DNA from: Amphritea sp.
GTDB lineage: Bacteria > Pseudomonadota > Gammaproteobacteria > Pseudomonadales > Nitrincolaceae
DNA length: 7,975 nt
NCBI GenBank assembly: GCA_024679635.1
Contig: JAIBDA010000057.1
Span: 1-7,975 of the forward strand
Direction of reading: 5' to 3'
The first letter of the stretch is position 1. Each line of letters opens with the position of its first letter. The position numbers and the translations under genes are program-made. Shown here piece by piece: positions 1-6,918 of this stretch. A model generated the notes under the pieces. It worked only from the letters and a program-made list of their open reading frames with translations, was not told the DNA's origin and searched no databases.

Positions 1-435
1 CCATTGTCGTTACAGCTTGGGGCAGGTTGGTACTATATTCATAGTGGAACGCCTGAAGCCGGCACCGGCGACTGTGTGGATTTTGTCCGTAGGCGTTTCG
101 GCCAGTCTGATATCTGGCAGGATTTTAGCGCGATTACCAGACAGCTAACGGATGCTATTGTTAAAGGGGAAGATCCCCGTGAACTACTTAGGGAAAATCA
201 TCAACTGCTAACGCAGATCGGGGTAGTACCAAAACCGGTCCAGCAGTTTATTGCTGCGGTTGAACAATTGGGTGGCGCAGCAAAAGTGAGCGGAGCCGGT
301 TCTGTTAAGGGTGTTGGGGCCGGTGCTTTGATCGCCTATTCTCCAGAGGTCGATCTGACAGAGCTTTGTAAACAAAACGGTTATTCAATCATGACGATTG
401 AAGAGGACAGCGAAGGAGCCCGCCTTGAAGATTAA
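1..435 (+). CDS. GHMP-family kinase, C-terminal part (mevalonate or phosphomevalonate kinase; 5' end outside window)
   Basis: The reading frame is open from base 1 to the TAA at 433-435, so this is the C-terminal ~144 residues of a gene that begins upstream; the in-frame TTG at base 4 is not a credible start. Visible are a segment resembling the post-catalytic part of mevalonate kinases (HSGTPEAGTGDCVDFV, bases ~37-84), a helix with ENHQLLTQIGV that matches the 'N-H-x-L-x-x-x-GV' stretch of mevalonate kinases, and the glycine-rich GHMP motif 3 (GGAAKVSGAGSVKGVGAG, bases ~268-321) near the C terminus. The GHMP fold places motif 3 near the ATP phosphates. With the next two genes it would make up the two ATP-dependent phosphorylations plus decarboxylation of the lower mevalonate pathway in the cytoplasm. 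Without the N-terminal half I cannot decide whether its substrate is mevalonate or phosphomevalonate. The C-terminal pattern leans to the mevalonate kinase branch. Confidence 0.8.
   Translation, partial: PLSLQLGAGWYYIHSGTPEAGTGDCVDFVRRRFGQSDIWQDFSAITRQLTDAIVKGEDPRELLRENHQLLTQIGVVPKPVQQFIAAVEQLGGAAKVSGAGSVKGVGAGALIAYSPEVDLTELCKQNGYSIMTIEEDSEGARLED
413..418 (+). promoter_or_regulatory. Shine-Dalgarno site fixing the TTG start of the mevalonate kinase gene
   Basis: AAGGAG lies 6 bases before the TTG at 425 and inside the end of the upstream kinase gene. An in-frame TTG further upstream at 398 has no Shine-Dalgarno sequence, so 425 is preferred. Starting there also puts the conserved beta-strand and APGS motif right at the N terminus, as in the family. 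Confidence 0.7.
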
Positions 436-1378
436 AGTCACAGCCCCAGGTAGTCTGATGTTGATGGGGGAGCACGCAGTCTTGTTTGGGCAGCGGGCGC
501 TGGCCTGTGCCGTGGACAAACGTATCGCTGTCACGCTAACTCCTCGCGAAGATCGCAACGTTAATATCGATTCAGCTTTGGCTCAGTACCACTCAAGCCT
601 TGATCAGTTGCAGTCTGAGCCAGCACTCAGTTTTGTCCTGACAGCGATAGAGCGCCAGGCTGCAAGGTTACCGAACGGATTCGATCTGCAGATACGTTCT
701 GAATTTTCTCATACCGTGGGGCTGGGTTCTTCTGCTGCGGTAACGGTAGCGGTTGTGACCGCTCTGCAAGCTTATACCGGTAGTAGGTGTGATGATCACC
801 AAGCACTGTTTAATGAAACCCTGGCGGTAGTCCATCAGGTGCAGGATGGCCGGGGGTCAGGTACTGATCTGGTGGCTGCTGTCTTTGGCGGTGTGGTTGG
901 ATATACCGTTGCTACTGCCGATACCGCCCCTCAGATACGGGCATTGCAGGGCATACCCACTATTAGTCTTTTCTACGTGGGTTATAAGATGAAAACCCCG
1001 GATGTATTGAAGCGGGTAGAAGGCTTTGCGGCTCAGTCACCGAAAATCTATGCTGAACTGTACCGCTTGATGGGGCAAACCGCTGAGCAAGCCGAATTGG
1101 CTGTAGATAACAGGGACTGGCCGCAATTTGGACGCCTGATGAATATCTACCAGGGGTTGATGGATGCGCTAGGTGTAAATGATCGCAACCTGGCGGAAAT
1201 TATCTATACATTAAGACGTTATCCAGACGTCCTTGGTGCCAAAATATCCGGTTCAGGTATGGGTGATTGTGTTCTGGTTCTGGGGAACCCATCAGACTAT
1301 CCATTCTCTTATGAACAGTCTTATGAACAAATACCTGTGGCAGTCTCTCAGAAGGGGGTGACCGTTGAATATATCTAA
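425..1378 (+). CDS. mvk: Mevalonate kinase-like GHMP kinase
   Basis: The predicted protein has 317 residues, the usual size for bacterial mevalonate kinases (ATP + mevalonate to 5-phosphomevalonate, cytoplasmic). GHMP motif 1 is at residues ~7-22 (APGSLMLMGEHAVLFG), motif 2 at ~99-105 (GLGSSAA, ATP phosphate loop), the catalytic-Asp region at ~142-148 (GRGSGTD) and motif 3 near the C terminus (AKISGSGMGDC). The GEHAV signature favours mevalonate kinase. The GSGTD...GGVVGY block and the GDC ending of motif 3 are closer to phosphomevalonate kinases, so the roles of this gene and the preceding GHMP kinase could be swapped. Oddly, the residue after APG is Ser10, where mevalonate kinases normally have an active-site Lys. 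The gene starts at TTG, overlaps the preceding gene by 11 bases and the next by 14, which suggests one transcript and translational coupling. Family assignment is secure; the exact substrate is inferred. Confidence 0.8.
   Translation: MKIKVTAPGSLMLMGEHAVLFGQRALACAVDKRIAVTLTPREDRNVNIDSALAQYHSSLDQLQSEPALSFVLTAIERQAARLPNGFDLQIRSEFSHTVGLGSSAAVTVAVVTALQAYTGSRCDDHQALFNETLAVVHQVQDGRGSGTDLVAAVFGGVVGYTVATADTAPQIRALQGIPTISLFYVGYKMKTPDVLKRVEGFAAQSPKIYAELYRLMGQTAEQAELAVDNRDWPQFGRLMNIYQGLMDALGVNDRNLAEIIYTLRRYPDVLGAKISGSGMGDCVLVLGNPSDYPFSYEQSYEQIPVAVSQKGVTVEYI
1353..1361 (+). promoter_or_regulatory. Strong Shine-Dalgarno for mvaD TTG start
   Basis: AGGGGGTGA differs from the ideal AGGAGGTGA at one base and sits just before the TTG at 1365, within the end of the upstream kinase gene. 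It supports the TTG as the true start and independent ribosome loading despite the 14-base overlap. Confidence 0.7.
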
Positions 1379-2384
1379 ACACAGCTCTAAAACTATCACT
1401 AAAGAAAGCGTAATCGAAAGCTATCTGCCAGCTACTGTAGTGCCGGTGGCAGACAGCATAGATACCGTGTTTGCACCGAGCAATATTGCCCTCTGTAAGT
1501 ACTGGGGTAAGCGCGATACCGAGCTTAACCTGCCGATTAACAGCAGTTTGTCGATATCTCTTGCCCATCTGGGTAGTAAAACCCGTATCTCGGTTAGCGA
1601 TACTGATCAGGTCTGGCTGAATGGCAGTCTGGTGGCTGCGGATGATAAGTTTTCCCGCAAAGTTATCAACTTTATTGAGCTGTTTCGCCGTGGTGCCGCT
1701 CACCCAGTTAAAGTAGAAACCGAGAATAATATTCCTACCGCTGCCGGATTGGCCTCATCCGCGTCTGGCTTTGCGGCATTGATGCTGGCGGTTAACACTT
1801 TCTATGGCTTGGGTTTGGAGCCGCAAGTGCTGTCCGCTTTTGCCCGTATGGGTAGTGGCAGTGCCAGCCGTTCCCTCTATGAAGGCTTTGTCGAATGGCA
1901 GATGGGGGTGCGCGAAGATGGTATGGATAGTTTCGCGCTGCCGTTAACGAGTCGCTGGAGCGATTTGAGAATCGGCCTGGTAAAGGTGAGCACCGGAGAG
2001 AAGGCAGTCGATTCCCGTTCCGGCATGAATCGGACAGTGGATACCGCTCACCTGTATCAGAGTTGGCCATTGCAGGCTGCGGCTGATCTTGAACGATTAC
2101 ACCGGGCGATTGCCGATCAAAATTTTACTCTATTGGGTGAAACCGCCGAGCAAAACGCGCTCTCTATGCACGCAACGATGATCGCTTCCTGGCCACCGTT
2201 ACTCTATTGGCAACCGGACTCCGTTGCTGCAATGCATACGATCTGGCAGGCAAGAGCAGAAGGTGTCGAACTCTATTTTACTATGGATGCGGGGCCGAAT
2301 ATAAAACTACTCTTTACCGCTGATGCTGAAGCTGAAGTAAAACTGCGTTTCCCTGGCCTGGAGGTTATTACCCCTTTTGGCTGA
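1365..2384 (+). CDS. mvaD: Diphosphomevalonate decarboxylase
   Basis: MvaD converts 5-diphosphomevalonate and ATP to isopentenyl diphosphate, CO2, ADP and phosphate, the last step of the classical mevalonate pathway in the cytoplasm. The 339-residue protein shows the family signatures in order: APSNIALCKYWGK at residues ~37-49, including the active-site Lys of the KYWGK block; the phosphate loop GLASSASG at ~128-135; GSGSASRSLYEGFVEW from ~163, with the substrate-binding Arg169; and FTMDAGPN, with Asp308 at the position of the catalytic Asp of characterised decarboxylases. The first ~34 residues are an unconserved leader. Because both the Lys and the Asp are present, this is a true decarboxylase rather than one of the mevalonate 3-kinase relatives of archaea, in which the decarboxylase residues are altered. 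Start TTG is chosen from the strong Shine-Dalgarno sequence. It overlaps mvk by 14 bases and polB by 8. Confidence 0.95.
   Translation: MNISKHSSKTITKESVIESYLPATVVPVADSIDTVFAPSNIALCKYWGKRDTELNLPINSSLSISLAHLGSKTRISVSDTDQVWLNGSLVAADDKFSRKVINFIELFRRGAAHPVKVETENNIPTAAGLASSASGFAALMLAVNTFYGLGLEPQVLSAFARMGSGSASRSLYEGFVEWQMGVREDGMDSFALPLTSRWSDLRIGLVKVSTGEKAVDSRSGMNRTVDTAHLYQSWPLQAAADLERLHRAIADQNFTLLGETAEQNALSMHATMIASWPPLLYWQPDSVAAMHTIWQARAEGVELYFTMDAGPNIKLLFTADAEAEVKLRFPGLEVITPFG
2360..2365 (+). promoter_or_regulatory. Shine-Dalgarno for polB TTG start
   Basis: GGAGGT inside the 3' end of mvaD lies 11 bases before the TTG at 2377. The spacing is a little long. The alternative in-frame GTG at 2389 would be 23 bases away, so TTG 2377 is preferred. 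Confidence 0.55.
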
Positions 2385-4770
2385 GCCGGTGCATTCTAAT
2401 CTGTATAAGTCTGGAGAGCATAGCGAAGCCAGCGGCTTTATTCTTACACGTCAGCAGTTTGATACTCCCGAGGGAATCAGTTTTCAGTTTTGGCTGAAAG
2501 GTTCTCAGGGTGCATTTCCCGTTACGGTGCCTGGTCAGGAAGCGGTTTTCTTTGTCCTCGAAGAGGATCTTCCCCGAATCGAGCCATTACTTGAGCCTGT
2601 TACCGACTGGCGCTTAAAACCCCTACCTCTGAAAGATCTTGAACAACGTTCCATCTGTGGCATTTACAGCCGTTCGATCGCCACCTATCGAAAACTGACA
2701 GACCTGTTGCAGACCTATGGTATTTCGATGATCGAGGAGGATATACGTCCTGTTGATCGTTTTCTCATGGAGCGCTTTATTCAGGATAGTGCCCGGGTGC
2801 GCTTCTCTGAACATTCGGCACAACTGCTACCGACAGGCTATGATCCCCAGCTGACCATGTTATCGGTGGATATTGAAACCACCATGCGCGCAGACCGAAT
2901 TTTCTCCATAGGACTCTATTCAGACCGATACAGCAAAGTGCTGATTGTCGGTGAGGGGGCGAATGAACCCTGGCTGGAATATGTAAACGATGAGCGAGCA
3001 TTGCTACAGGCGTTTATTCGGGAAGTAGAGCGCTGTGATCCCGATATATTCATCGGTTGGAATGTCGTCGGGTTCGATTTTCGGGTGTTGGAAGAACGGG
3101 CCCGAAGACTCCAGGTGCCCATGAATCTGGGTCGAGATCGCAGCCGAATACAGGTTATTCAGTCGGGCAATGGGAAGTGGTTTTGCCGTATTGCTGGGCG
3201 GGTGGTGCTGGATGGTATCGATACCCTGAAGGGTGCAACCTATCAGTTTGAAAGCTTCTCACTTGAGAATGTATCCAATCAACTATTGGATCGGGGTAAG
3301 TTGCTTGGTCATCAACAGGATGATGGGCTCACCCTCAACAAGGGGGAAGAGATTCAGCAGGTTTACCGGGAAAATCCCCGTCAGCTGGCGGAATATAATC
3401 TGGAAGACTGCAAGCTGGTCTGGGACATCTTTGAACACGCCAAGTTACTGCACTATCTGATAGAGCGCAGTCGTTTGACCGGTCTGCCATTAGATAAGGT
3501 GGGCGGCTCGGCGGCAGCTTTTGATAACCAGTATCTGCCTCGTCTGCATCGCAAAGGTTATGTGGCGCCGGTGTATGCCTCCGGTGAGTCGCAGATGGGC
3601 GCGCCCGGAGGTTATGTAATGGAATCTCGGCCCGGTCTCTATAATCAGGTGCTGGTGCTGGACTTTAAGAGCCTGTATCCCAGTATTATTCGTACTTTTA
3701 TGATCGATCCTTTTGCATTGGCGGAAGGAACCGGCACCGAATGCCCCCCGGAAGAGCTGGTACCGGGCTTTAATCACGCTATTTTTAGTCGTAAAGAGGC
3801 GATACTGCCCGGTATTATCGAACGGCTGTGGCAGGCAAGAGATCGTGCAAAAGCTGAAAAGAATGCGCCGTTGTCCCAGGCGATTAAGATCATCATGAAT
3901 AGCTTCTATGGGGTGCTAGGCTCCAATGTGTGTCGCTTCTTTGATCAGCGTCTTGCTGGCTCAATTACCCTGCGAGGCCACGAGATTCTCATCCGCACCC
4001 AGGAAAAGATTGAGGAAGAGTTTGGTTACAAGGTGATCTATGGCGATACCGACTCGGTATTTGTCTGGCTGGGAGATGATTTTCCTCTGGATAAAACCCA
4101 GCAAGAGGGGCGTCGGCTGGAAACTTTTCTAAATCAGTGGTGGCAGGAAGAGGTGCAACAGCGTTTCGGCTTGCCTTGTCATCTGGAACTGGAATATGAA
4201 ACTCACTACCGACGTTTTTTTATGCCGACCATGCGCAATTCTGAGAAAGGCACTAAGAAACGTTATGCGGGTATTCGTCATTTTACCGATGGCAGTGAAG
4301 AGCTGATTTTTAAGGGGCTTGAAACAGTACGTTCCGACTGGACGCCCCTGGCGCGTCGGGTGCAGCGCGAACTTTACCGGTTAATCTTCAGTGATACACC
4401 CTATACCGATTACCTTAAGCAGATCGTTATTCAGATGAAAGCCGGGGAGCTGGATGAAGAGCTGGTTTATCGTAAGCGCCTGCGCCGTCCGTTAGATGAG
4501 TACAGTAAGAATCGTCCGCCCCATGTGCAGGCAGCCCAAAAACTATTCGATCATCTCTCCAAACGAAGAAAGCTGGATACCTTCTCTTCCGGGACCTATA
4601 TCGAGTACCTGATCACCGTAAATGGCCCAGAACCGGTCTCTATCACAACCTCTTTAATTGATTATCAGCACTATTTTGATCGTCAGTTGGTGCCTATCGC
4701 CGACGGTATATTGATGTTCATGAATGACAGTCTTGATGGTATCGCCGCTCCTCAGATCAGTCTCTTTTGA
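2377..4770 (+). CDS. polB: DNA polymerase II (family B), replication restart / translesion polymerase
   Basis: This is a family B DNA polymerase with proofreading 3'-5' exonuclease, 797 residues against 783 in E. coli. The N terminus (SGFILTR...DTPEG) and much of the rest align by eye with E. coli Pol II. Exonuclease motifs are intact: Exo I at 165-167 (DIE), Exo II from Asn229 to Asp234 (NVVGFD) and Exo III at 340-344 (YNLED). Polymerase motifs are intact: A at 429-436 (DFKSLYPS), B at 504-512 (KIIMNSFYG) and C at 555-560 (YGDTDS). A KKRYAG motif and ETVRSDWTPLA follow. The protein ends in QISLF, equivalent to the E. coli QLGLF tail that binds the beta sliding clamp. In E. coli polB is SOS-induced and acts at stalled or damaged forks. 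Here the gene overlaps mvaD by 8 bases with a TTG start, and no LexA-type CTGT-N8-ACAG box is visible upstream, so expression probably depends on the mevalonate operon. Confidence 0.97.
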   Translation: MAEPVHSNLYKSGEHSEASGFILTRQQFDTPEGISFQFWLKGSQGAFPVTVPGQEAVFFVLEEDLPRIEPLLEPVTDWRLKPLPLKDLEQRSICGIYSRSIATYRKLTDLLQTYGISMIEEDIRPVDRFLMERFIQDSARVRFSEHSAQLLPTGYDPQLTMLSVDIETTMRADRIFSIGLYSDRYSKVLIVGEGANEPWLEYVNDERALLQAFIREVERCDPDIFIGWNVVGFDFRVLEERARRLQVPMNLGRDRSRIQVIQSGNGKWFCRIAGRVVLDGIDTLKGATYQFESFSLENVSNQLLDRGKLLGHQQDDGLTLNKGEEIQQVYRENPRQLAEYNLEDCKLVWDIFEHAKLLHYLIERSRLTGLPLDKVGGSAAAFDNQYLPRLHRKGYVAPVYASGESQMGAPGGYVMESRPGLYNQVLVLDFKSLYPSIIRTFMIDPFALAEGTGTECPPEELVPGFNHAIFSRKEAILPGIIERLWQARDRAKAEKNAPLSQAIKIIMNSFYGVLGSNVCRFFDQRLAGSITLRGHEILIRTQEKIEEEFGYKVIYGDTDSVFVWLGDDFPLDKTQQEGRRLETFLNQWWQEEVQQRFGLPCHLELEYETHYRRFFMPTMRNSEKGTKKRYAGIRHFTDGSEELIFKGLETVRSDWTPLARRVQRELYRLIFSDTPYTDYLKQIVIQMKAGELDEELVYRKRLRRPLDEYSKNRPPHVQAAQKLFDHLSKRRKLDTFSSGTYIEYLITVNGPEPVSITTSLIDYQHYFDRQLVPIADGILMFMNDSLDGIAAPQISLF

Positions 4771-4915
4771 TCACAACTTACTGCTTATAAATAGCGCTGA
4801 TATCTACAAGCTTTACCCCTAGCGTTTCACTAAAACTTCACTGTGATGAGTTGATCAATCCCAGATAATAACCTCTGTTTTTTTTCAGATGTTTTCTGAT
4901 TTTTCGGGAGTAATG
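4771..4915 (+). promoter_or_regulatory. Intergenic leader with putative phnW promoter elements
   Basis: This 145-base AT-rich gap is the only sizeable space between genes before the 3' end of the window and must hold any promoter of the phosphonate unit. Candidate -10 boxes are TATAAA at 4786-4791, preceded by a TG, and GATAAT at 4864-4869; neither has a good -35 box at the right distance. An 8-base perfect palindrome TTGATCAA lies at 4851-4858 and could be a small operator. An eight-T tract at 4878-4885 and small hairpins follow just before the ribosome binding site. No recognisable Pho box or phosphonate regulator site is identified. No strong intrinsic terminator for polB is seen, so read-through from upstream is possible. 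The regulatory role is inferred from position. Confidence 0.35.
4905..4910 (+). promoter_or_regulatory. Shine-Dalgarno that selects the phnW start at 4916
   Basis: CGGGAG ends 5 bases before the ATG at 4916. An in-frame ATG at 4889 has only a T-rich stretch upstream, and the adjacent ATG at 4913 is only 2 bases from the site. The 4916 start also gives an N terminus close to the conserved LLTPGP block of the family. Confidence 0.6.
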
Positions 4916-6049
4916 ATGAACCAGCCACAAACCCCTAAGCAGCCTTGGTTGTTAACCCCTGGGCCGATAAATACGAGTCAGACTGTTAAACAGGCGATGT
5001 TACAGGACTGGGGGTCATGGGACGGTGATTTTCGTGCTATGACACAATCGCTGTGTGAGCAATTGGTTAGCTATGTGGATAACAGTGGTGAATTCGTCTG
5101 TGTGCCAGTGCAAGGCAGTGGTACCTTTGCTGTGGAGGCTACTCTCGGAACGATGATACCTAAACAGGGAAAAGCACTGGTGCTGATTAACGGCGCATAT
5201 GGCCAGCGGATGACGAAAATTCTCGATTATATGGGCCGGGATTATGTTGTTCTGGACAAGGGCGACTATGAGCCACCCCGGGCTGACGAGGTGGCTGCGG
5301 TTCTGGCGCAAGACGCCGCTATCACTCATGTGCTTTTGGTGCACTGTGAAACCAGCTCCGGCATTCTGAATCCGGTTGAAGAGATCGCTAACGTGGTGGA
5401 GCACTTTGGCCGCCGCCTGATTATCGATTCGATGAGTGCTTTCGGTGCTATCGACATCCACAGTAGCAGTGTTCGCTTTGATGCCATTATCTCCTCGGCC
5501 AATAAATGTTTTGAAGGTGTTCCTGGCTTTGGCTTTGCGCTGATCAGAAAAGAGGCGCTGCAACAGTCAGCATCTAATGCTCACTCCCTGAGTATGGATC
5601 TGTACGATCAGTGGCTCTATCTGGAGAACACCGGGCAGTGGCGTTTCACTCCACCTACTCATGTAGTTTCCGCTTTTATACAGGCGCTTAAAGAGCATGA
5701 AGAAGAGGGCGGTATAGCCGGTCGCTTTGCCCGCTATAGCCGTAACCAGCAGCGACTGGTAGCAGGGATGCGTAAGCTCGGTTTTTATACCCTGCTAGCG
5801 GATGAGTGGCTGTCACCGATCATTGTTACCTTTTTCTCTCCTGGCCATGAAAACTTTAGCTTTCAGCGGTTTTACGATCTGCTTAAAGCGCATAACTACA
5901 TTATTTATCCAGGAAAACTGACGACGGCTGAGAGCTTTCGTTTGGGCTGTATCGGTCAGTTATATGATGAACAGATCGATGGCCTGCTGGAAGCGATGGT
6001 TAGTGTTCTGGACGAGATGCAGATTCCTGATGGAAATCCAAACAGTTAA
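4916..6049 (+). CDS. phnW: 2-Aminoethylphosphonate:pyruvate aminotransferase
   Basis: PhnW is a PLP-dependent cytoplasmic class V aminotransferase that converts 2-aminoethylphosphonate and pyruvate to phosphonoacetaldehyde and L-alanine, the first step of aminoethylphosphonate breakdown. The predicted 377 residues match the family length (about 367). Seen are the N-terminal [11 protein letters not shown] block, the [14 protein letters not shown]-phosphate loop region, [24 protein letters not shown] with Asp171 at the position that contacts the PLP ring nitrogen, and [15 protein letters not shown] with Lys197 as the Schiff-base lysine. This last block is diagnostic for PhnW among class V enzymes. 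It is followed after 41 bases by phnX, the enzyme that uses its product, which confirms the assignment. The start at ATG 4916 is chosen by its Shine-Dalgarno; starts at 4889 or 4913 would add only 9 or 1 residues. Confidence 0.96.
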   Translation: MNQPQTPKQPWLLTPGPINTSQTVKQAMLQDWGSWDGDFRAMTQSLCEQLVSYVDNSGEFVCVPVQGSGTFAVEATLGTMIPKQGKALVLINGAYGQRMTKILDYMGRDYVVLDKGDYEPPRADEVAAVLAQDAAITHVLLVHCETSSGILNPVEEIANVVEHFGRRLIIDSMSAFGAIDIHSSSVRFDAIISSANKCFEGVPGFGFALIRKEALQQSASNAHSLSMDLYDQWLYLENTGQWRFTPPTHVVSAFIQALKEHEEEGGIAGRFARYSRNQQRLVAGMRKLGFYTLLADEWLSPIIVTFFSPGHENFSFQRFYDLLKAHNYIIYPGKLTTAESFRLGCIGQLYDEQIDGLLEAMVSVLDEMQIPDGNPNS

Positions 6050-6079
6050 ATAATATAGGGCAGCAACTAAACTGTTGTC

Positions 6080-6085
6080 AGGAGA
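6080..6085 (+). promoter_or_regulatory. Shine-Dalgarno of phnX
   Basis: AGGAGA lies 5 bases before the ATG at 6091 in the 41-base gap after phnW. It confirms the phnX start; nothing in the gap suggests a separate promoter or terminator. Confidence 0.7.
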
Positions 6086-6090
6086 AAATA

Positions 6091-6918
6091 ATGTACCGTT
6101 ACGAACGTCAATACACCGGGCCACTGCAAGCGATCATTATGGACTGGGCGGGCACTACCGTCGACTTTGGTTCAATGGCACCGATCCGTGCATTTCAGGG
6201 GTTGTTTACCAACCAAGGGGTACCAATCTCGCAAGCTGAAGCCCGTGGGCCGATGGGCACAGAGAAGCGTGAACATATCCGTCAGCTGTGCAGCCATCCC
6301 CGTATTCGCACTACATGGGTTGAGGTTAAAGGCACAGAGCCAACAGACGCCGATGTCGATCGGATGTACGACGAGTTCGTGCCGTTGCAGATTGCTGCCA
6401 TTGCGGAAACTGCGGTTCTGATTCCCGGCCTGACAGAGCTACTTGCCTGGGCTGATGCGAACGAAGTAAAGATCGGCGCCAACACCGGTTATGCGGATAT
6501 TATGATTCAGGGGTTACTGGCGAAAGCCGCAGAGCAGGGTTACAACCCCGCATCTAATGTCTGTGCTACTCAGGTGCCTAAAGGCCGTCCCTATCCCTAT
6601 ATGGCGATGATGAATGCTATCGAATTAGGGGTAGAGAATCTGGCCGCCTGCGTAAAAATTGATGATACTCTGACGGGTATTGATGAGGGCTTGAACGCAG
6701 GAATGTGGACTGTCGGCGTAGCCGTGAGCGGCAATGAGGTGGGTATGAGTCTGGATGAGTGGAACGCAACTGATGCTGAACAACAGGATAGGTTGCGGGC
6801 CAGAGCCTATGATCGTTTTAATCGATCAGGGGCGCACTATGTAATCGATAGCATTGCCGATCTGATTCCTGTGCTTGAAGAGATTGAGATGCGCATGTCT
6901 ACTGGCGAGAAGCCGTGA
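6091..6918 (+). CDS. phnX: Phosphonoacetaldehyde hydrolase (phosphonatase)
   Basis: PhnX is a HAD-superfamily enzyme that hydrolyses phosphonoacetaldehyde to acetaldehyde and inorganic phosphate, breaking the C-P bond with Mg2+ and a Schiff-base lysine. The 275-residue protein is close to the usual ~270. The nucleophile motif MDWAGTTVDFG is at residues ~17-27 with Asp18; it has Ala20 where most HAD phosphatases have a second Asp, as is typical of phosphonatases. GPMGTEKREHI carries Lys59 at the position of the Schiff-base Lys of the cap domain. The HAD loop II region is GANTGY (~129-134), and KIDDTLTGIDEGLNAGMWTVGV (Asp191/Asp192) is the metal-binding motif. All catalytic elements appear intact. 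It sits 41 bases after phnW and shares 4 bases with the transporter downstream, indicating one operon that releases phosphate, ammonia equivalents (via alanine) and acetaldehyde from aminoethylphosphonate. Confidence 0.96.
   Translation: MYRYERQYTGPLQAIIMDWAGTTVDFGSMAPIRAFQGLFTNQGVPISQAEARGPMGTEKREHIRQLCSHPRIRTTWVEVKGTEPTDADVDRMYDEFVPLQIAAIAETAVLIPGLTELLAWADANEVKIGANTGYADIMIQGLLAKAAEQGYNPASNVCATQVPKGRPYPYMAMMNAIELGVENLAACVKIDDTLTGIDEGLNAGMWTVGVAVSGNEVGMSLDEWNATDAEQQDRLRARAYDRFNRSGAHYVIDSIADLIPVLEEIEMRMSTGEKP

Noticed and set aside
398..424. TTG 398 as the mevalonate kinase start
   Set aside because: No ribosome binding site precedes it and it adds residues ahead of the conserved first strand; TTG 425 has AAGGAG at ideal distance.
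1200..1703. Long minus-strand open frame across the mvk/mvaD junction
   Set aside because: It lies antisense to two well-supported genes, has no recognisable protein features and is a shadow of their codon pattern; the same holds for the other minus-strand frames, such as 5015-5563 and 7209-7571.
4842..4857. CRP-like site beginning TGTGA in the phnW leader
   Set aside because: The second half (GATCA) matches TCACA poorly, and the position relative to the -10-like box fits no usual activator class.
4889..4915. ATG 4889 as the phnW start, adding 9 residues
   Set aside because: The upstream sequence is T-rich with no ribosome binding site, whereas ATG 4916 has a well-spaced CGGGAG.
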